Program-made: the position numbers and the translations under genes
Notes under the pieces: model-generated
Seen by the model: only the letters and a program-made list of their open reading frames with translations
Database searches by the model: none
Told to the model about the DNA's origin: nothing
NCBI GenBank assembly: GCA_021767845.1
Contig: JAASSQ010000115.1
Coordinates: 1-8,971 of the forward strand
From: Roseovarius sp.
Lineage (GTDB): Bacteria; Pseudomonadota; Alphaproteobacteria; Rhodobacterales; Rhodobacteraceae
DNA: 8,971 nucleotides
Direction: 5' to 3'
Shown here: piece after piece, positions 6,561 through 8,971 of the stretch
Layout of the letters: each line of letters opens with the position of its first letter
Position numbering within the stretch: position 1 is the stretch's first letter

Positions 6561-6677
6561 ATGCGGAAGCGCGCGATACCGTCCTGCGCCGCGATCCTGG
6601 GGGCGCTGCCCCCGTCGCCCTTGCGGGCGACTCCCCCGAGGTATTTCTCGCCAGATGAAGCGGGGGCGCGGCCATGA
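6561..6677 (+). CDS. Possible 38-codon small ORF bridging yejB and yejE
   Basis: ATG at 6561 lies 3 nt after the yejB stop, with GGGAGGG (6547-6553) 7 nt upstream. The frame ends in TGA at 6675-6677, overlapping the yejE start as ATGA. The peptide begins MRKRAIPSCAAILG and is Pro/Arg/Ala-rich; much of it is a translation of the hairpin repeat at 6599-6660, which argues against a conserved protein. Its likely value, if translated, is coupling yejE translation to yejB. The SD before yejE itself is poor (only a G-rich run at 6662-6666), so coupling is plausible but unproven. Confidence 0.22.
   Translation: MRKRAIPSCAAILGALPPSPLRATPPRYFSPDEAGARP
6599..6660. repeat. Putative dispersed intergenic hairpin repeat (Rhodobacteraceae type) within the yej operon
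   Basis: Two perfect hairpins stand back to back. GGGGGC (6599-6604) pairs with GCCCCC (6608-6613) over 3 nt, and GTCGCCC (6614-6620) pairs with GGGCGAC (6625-6631) over 4 nt. A tail follows that reads CCCCCGAGGTATTT, a few bases, then GCCAGATGAAG (6633-6660). The CCCCC at 6633-6637 could alternatively pair with the first GGGGG and enclose the second hairpin. I recall very similar GC hairpins followed by a GTATTT...AGATGAAG tail between genes in many Rhodobacteraceae genomes; this is recollection, not a search. No second copy lies in this window. Confidence 0.55.
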
Positions 6678-7783
6678 TCCGGCTGTCGCCGCTCAACCAG
6701 CGCCGCTGGCGCAATTTCAAGCGCAACAAGCGCGCGTTCTGGTCGCTGATCGTCTTCTCGGTGATCTTCACCATCACGCTCTTCGCCGAGTTCGTGGCCA
6801 ACGACAAGCCGATCCTCGTGCAGTATCGCGGCGAGTATTACACGCCGATCTTCAACTTCTATCCCGAGACCGCCTTCGGCGGCGATTTCGAGACCGAGGC
6901 GATCTATCGCGACCCGGAGGTGCAGTGCCTGATTGCATCGGGCGGGTTGGATGCCTGTTTCGACGACCCCGAGGGGGTGATCGCGGATGCGGCCGACGGC
7001 GTGGTCGAGGGCGAGGCGATCGAGGCGGGCTGGGCGATCTGGCCGATCATTCCCTACAGCTACGACACCACCGTGGACCGCCCCGGCGCCGCGCCCCTGC
7101 CGCCCAACGAGCAGAACTGGCTGGGCACCGACGACACCAAGCGCGACGTGCTGGCGCGGGTGATCTACGGGTTCCGGCTGTCGGTGCTGTTCACGCTGAT
7201 CGTGACGGGGCTGTCCTCGATCATCGGGATCTTCGCGGGCGCGATCCAGGGCTATTTCGGCGGGCGGCTGGACCTGATCTTCCAGCGGATCATCGAGATC
7301 TGGGCCGCGACGCCGCAGATCTACGTCATCATCATCCTGTTCGCGATCCTGCCGCGCAGTTTCTGGCTGCTGGTGGCGATCACGGTGCTGTTCGGCTGGA
7401 TGGCGCTGGTGGGCGTGGTGCGGGCCGAGTTCCTGCGCGCGCGCAACCTGGAATACGTGCGCGCGGCCAAGGCGCTGGGCGTCAGCAACCTGACGATCAT
7501 GTTCCGCCACATGCTGCCCAACGCGATGGTGGCCACGCTGACCATGCTGCCCTTCGTCATCACCGGCACGATCTCGTTGCTGGCGGGGCTGGATTTCCTG
7601 GGCTTCGGCCTGCCGTCGAGCGCGCCCAGCCTGGGCGAGCTGACCTTGCAGGCCAAGCAGAACCTGCAGGCGCCGTGGCTGGCCTTCACCGCGTTCTTCG
7701 CCTTTGCCATCATGCTGTCGCTGCTGGTCTTCATCTTCGAAGGCGTGCGCGACGCGTTCGACCCGAGGAAGACCTTTGAATGA
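6674..7783 (+). CDS. yejE: YejE inner-membrane permease of a peptide ABC importer
   Basis: The 369 residues begin MIRLSPLNQRRWRNFKRNKRAFWSL by frame, typical of YejE. Features in order are a first membrane helix (about 22-42), a long periplasmic region (about 43-168), NWLGTDDTKRDVLARVIYG (148-166, the DppC-type motif before the transport domain), helices at about 168-190, 211-227, 230-248, 287-305 and 335-355, and a cytoplasmic EAA-type loop RAAKALGVSNLTIMFRHMLPNA (263-284). The C-terminus RDAFDPRKTFE is family-typical. It is about 28 residues longer than E. coli YejE. The excess lies around 84-117, an acidic stretch flanked at its start by C85 and C95, which could form a periplasmic disulfide. 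The start overlaps the stop of a possible small ORF, and the stop overlaps the yejF start (ATGA), indicating tight coupling with the ATPase. Confidence 0.96.
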   Translation: MIRLSPLNQRRWRNFKRNKRAFWSLIVFSVIFTITLFAEFVANDKPILVQYRGEYYTPIFNFYPETAFGGDFETEAIYRDPEVQCLIASGGLDACFDDPEGVIADAADGVVEGEAIEAGWAIWPIIPYSYDTTVDRPGAAPLPPNEQNWLGTDDTKRDVLARVIYGFRLSVLFTLIVTGLSSIIGIFAGAIQGYFGGRLDLIFQRIIEIWAATPQIYVIIILFAILPRSFWLLVAITVLFGWMALVGVVRAEFLRARNLEYVRAAKALGVSNLTIMFRHMLPNAMVATLTMLPFVITGTISLLAGLDFLGFGLPSSAPSLGELTLQAKQNLQAPWLAFTAFFAFAIMLSLLVFIFEGVRDAFDPRKTFE

Positions 7784-8971
7784 GCGTTCTGACGGTAAAG
7801 GATCTGAGGGTCGGGTTCAGCCAGGACGGCCAGGTCGTGCAGGCGGTGCATGGCGTGTCCTTTTCGGTGGACCGGGGCGAGACCGTGGCGCTGGTGGGCG
7901 AGAGCGGGTCGGGCAAGTCGGTCACGGCATTGAGCACCGTGTCGCTGCTGGGCCCGGCGGCGCAGGTCAGCGGCAGCGTGACCTATGACGGGCAGGAGAT
8001 GATCGGCGCGCCGGACAAGCGGCTGCGGCAGGTCCGGGGCAACGACATCAGCTTCATCTTCCAGGAGCCGATGACCAGCCTGAACCCGCTGCACACGCTG
8101 GAAAAGCAGATCACCGAGTCGCTGGAACTGCACCAGGGCCTGACCGGCGACGCGGCGCGCGCACGCATCATCGAGTTGCTGGAGCGGGTGGGCATCCACG
8201 ATGCCGAAAGCCGGCTGACGGCCTATCCCCACCAGTTGAGCGGCGGGCAGCGCCAGCGCGTGATGATCGCCATGGCGCTGGCCAACAAGCCCGACATCCT
8301 GATCGCGGACGAACCCACCACCGCGCTGGACGTGACGATCCAGGCGCAGATCCTGGACCTGCTGGCCGAGCTGAAGCGCGAGGAGGGGATGGGCCTGCTG
8401 TTCATCACCCACGATCTGAACGTGGTCAGCCGCATCGCCGACAAGGTCTGCGTGATGAAGGATGGCCGCATCGTCGAGGCCGGCCCGACGCGCGAGATCT
8501 TCGACAATCCGCAGCACAGCTATACCCGCAAGCTGCTGGGCGCGCGGCCTTCGGGGCGGCCGGACCCGGTGCCCGACACGGCGCGCGAACTGGTGCGGAC
8601 CGACGGGCTGCGCGTGTGGTTCCCGATCCAGCGCGGGTTCCTGCGGCGCACGGTGGGCCATGTGAAGGCGGTGAACGAGGCCACGATCAGCGTGCGCGCG
8701 GGCGAGACGCTGGGCATCGTCGGCGAAAGCGGCTCGGGCAAGACCACGCTGGCGCTGGCGATCATGCGGCTTATCCAGTCCGAGGGCGGGATCACCTTTG
8801 ACGGCGAGGACGTGCATGGCTGGTCCACGCGGCGGCTGCGCAAGCGGCGGCGCGACATGCAGATCGTGTTCCAGGACCCCTTCGGCTCGCTCAGCCCGCG
8901 GATGACGGCAGAGGAAATCATCTCGGAAGGCCTCGGCGTGCACCGCATCGACAGCGACAAGTCGAAGCGCG
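7780..8971 (+). CDS. yejF: YejF double-domain ATPase of a peptide ABC importer, 3'-partial
   Basis: The ATG at 7780 overlaps the yejE stop as ATGA, with GAGGAA (7765-7770) 9 nt upstream. The frame stays open to the window end (397 full codons; E. coli YejF has about 529). The first ATPase domain is complete: Walker A GESGSGKS (40-47), Q-loop Q95 in FQEPMTSLNP, signature LSGGQ (153-157), Walker B ILIADEPT (173-180, with D177 and E178) and switch His211. An oligopeptide-transporter-type extension follows (PQHSYTRKLL, 244-253). The second domain starts near 272, with Walker A GESGSGKT (315-322) and Q365 in VFQDPFGSLSP; its signature and Walker B lie beyond the window. It powers import through YejB/YejE from the cytoplasmic face. 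One polypeptide carrying both ATPase domains is normal for YejF. Confidence 0.96.
   Translation, partial: MSVLTVKDLRVGFSQDGQVVQAVHGVSFSVDRGETVALVGESGSGKSVTALSTVSLLGPAAQVSGSVTYDGQEMIGAPDKRLRQVRGNDISFIFQEPMTSLNPLHTLEKQITESLELHQGLTGDAARARIIELLERVGIHDAESRLTAYPHQLSGGQRQRVMIAMALANKPDILIADEPTTALDVTIQAQILDLLAELKREEGMGLLFITHDLNVVSRIADKVCVMKDGRIVEAGPTREIFDNPQHSYTRKLLGARPSGRPDPVPDTARELVRTDGLRVWFPIQRGFLRRTVGHVKAVNEATISVRAGETLGIVGESGSGKTTLALAIMRLIQSEGGITFDGEDVHGWSTRRLRKRRRDMQIVFQDPFGSLSPRMTAEEIISEGLGVHRIDSDKSKR

Noticed and set aside
6655..7779. 374-codon plus-strand frame starting at 6655, overlapping yejE
   Set aside because: The translation is Arg/Gly/Pro-rich and is a shifted frame of yejE, whose own frame carries permease motifs and hydrophobic helices.
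7321..8943. 540-codon minus-strand frame opposite yejE and yejF
   Set aside because: It lies over two genes with clear permease and ATPase motifs; the translated product is low-complexity and not family-like.

Overview
The window is dense, high-GC chromosomal DNA from an alphaproteobacterium, most likely a member of the Rhodobacteraceae (Roseobacter/Rhodobacter/Paracoccus group). The grounds are the GC-rich codon use, a membrane-anchored cytochrome with a cy/CycM-type N-terminus, a PheA of the alphaproteobacterial form, and an intergenic hairpin repeat of a kind common in that family. No rRNA, tRNA, CRISPR array, insertion sequence or phage gene is visible. It looks like core chromosome rather than an island.

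Left part (1-2044): the 3' part of nudC (NADH/NAD+ pyrophosphatase, start outside the window) is followed by a small SRPBCC/START-fold protein on the same strand. Facing them is pheA (prephenate dehydratase, minus strand), which makes the phenylpyruvate precursor of phenylalanine. The two transcription units converge on a very short gap containing GC-rich hairpins.

Middle part (2045-3456): a 121-bp divergent promoter region with a perfect CCTTGCA-N3-TGCAAGG palindrome separates pheA from a membrane-anchored cytochrome c gene. This gene is the most distinctive one here. It encodes two class I heme domains, about half identical to each other without gaps, joined by an Ala/Glu/Thr-rich acidic linker of about 90 residues. 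A textbook intrinsic terminator closes it.

Right part (3457-8971): a yejABEF peptide-importer operon, comprising YejA (periplasmic binding protein), YejB and YejE (permeases) and YejF (double ATPase, cut by the window end). In enterobacteria this transporter takes up microcin C; in alphaproteobacteria relatives have been linked to peptide or muropeptide uptake and resistance to antimicrobial peptides. Its junctions are unusual. The yejA-yejB gap holds a strong hairpin, and the yejB-yejE gap holds an apparent dispersed hairpin repeat. Both gaps are also exactly bridged by a short ORF with a good Shine-Dalgarno sequence. I saw no convincing wholly new system; the double cytochrome and these operon junctions most deserve a second look.
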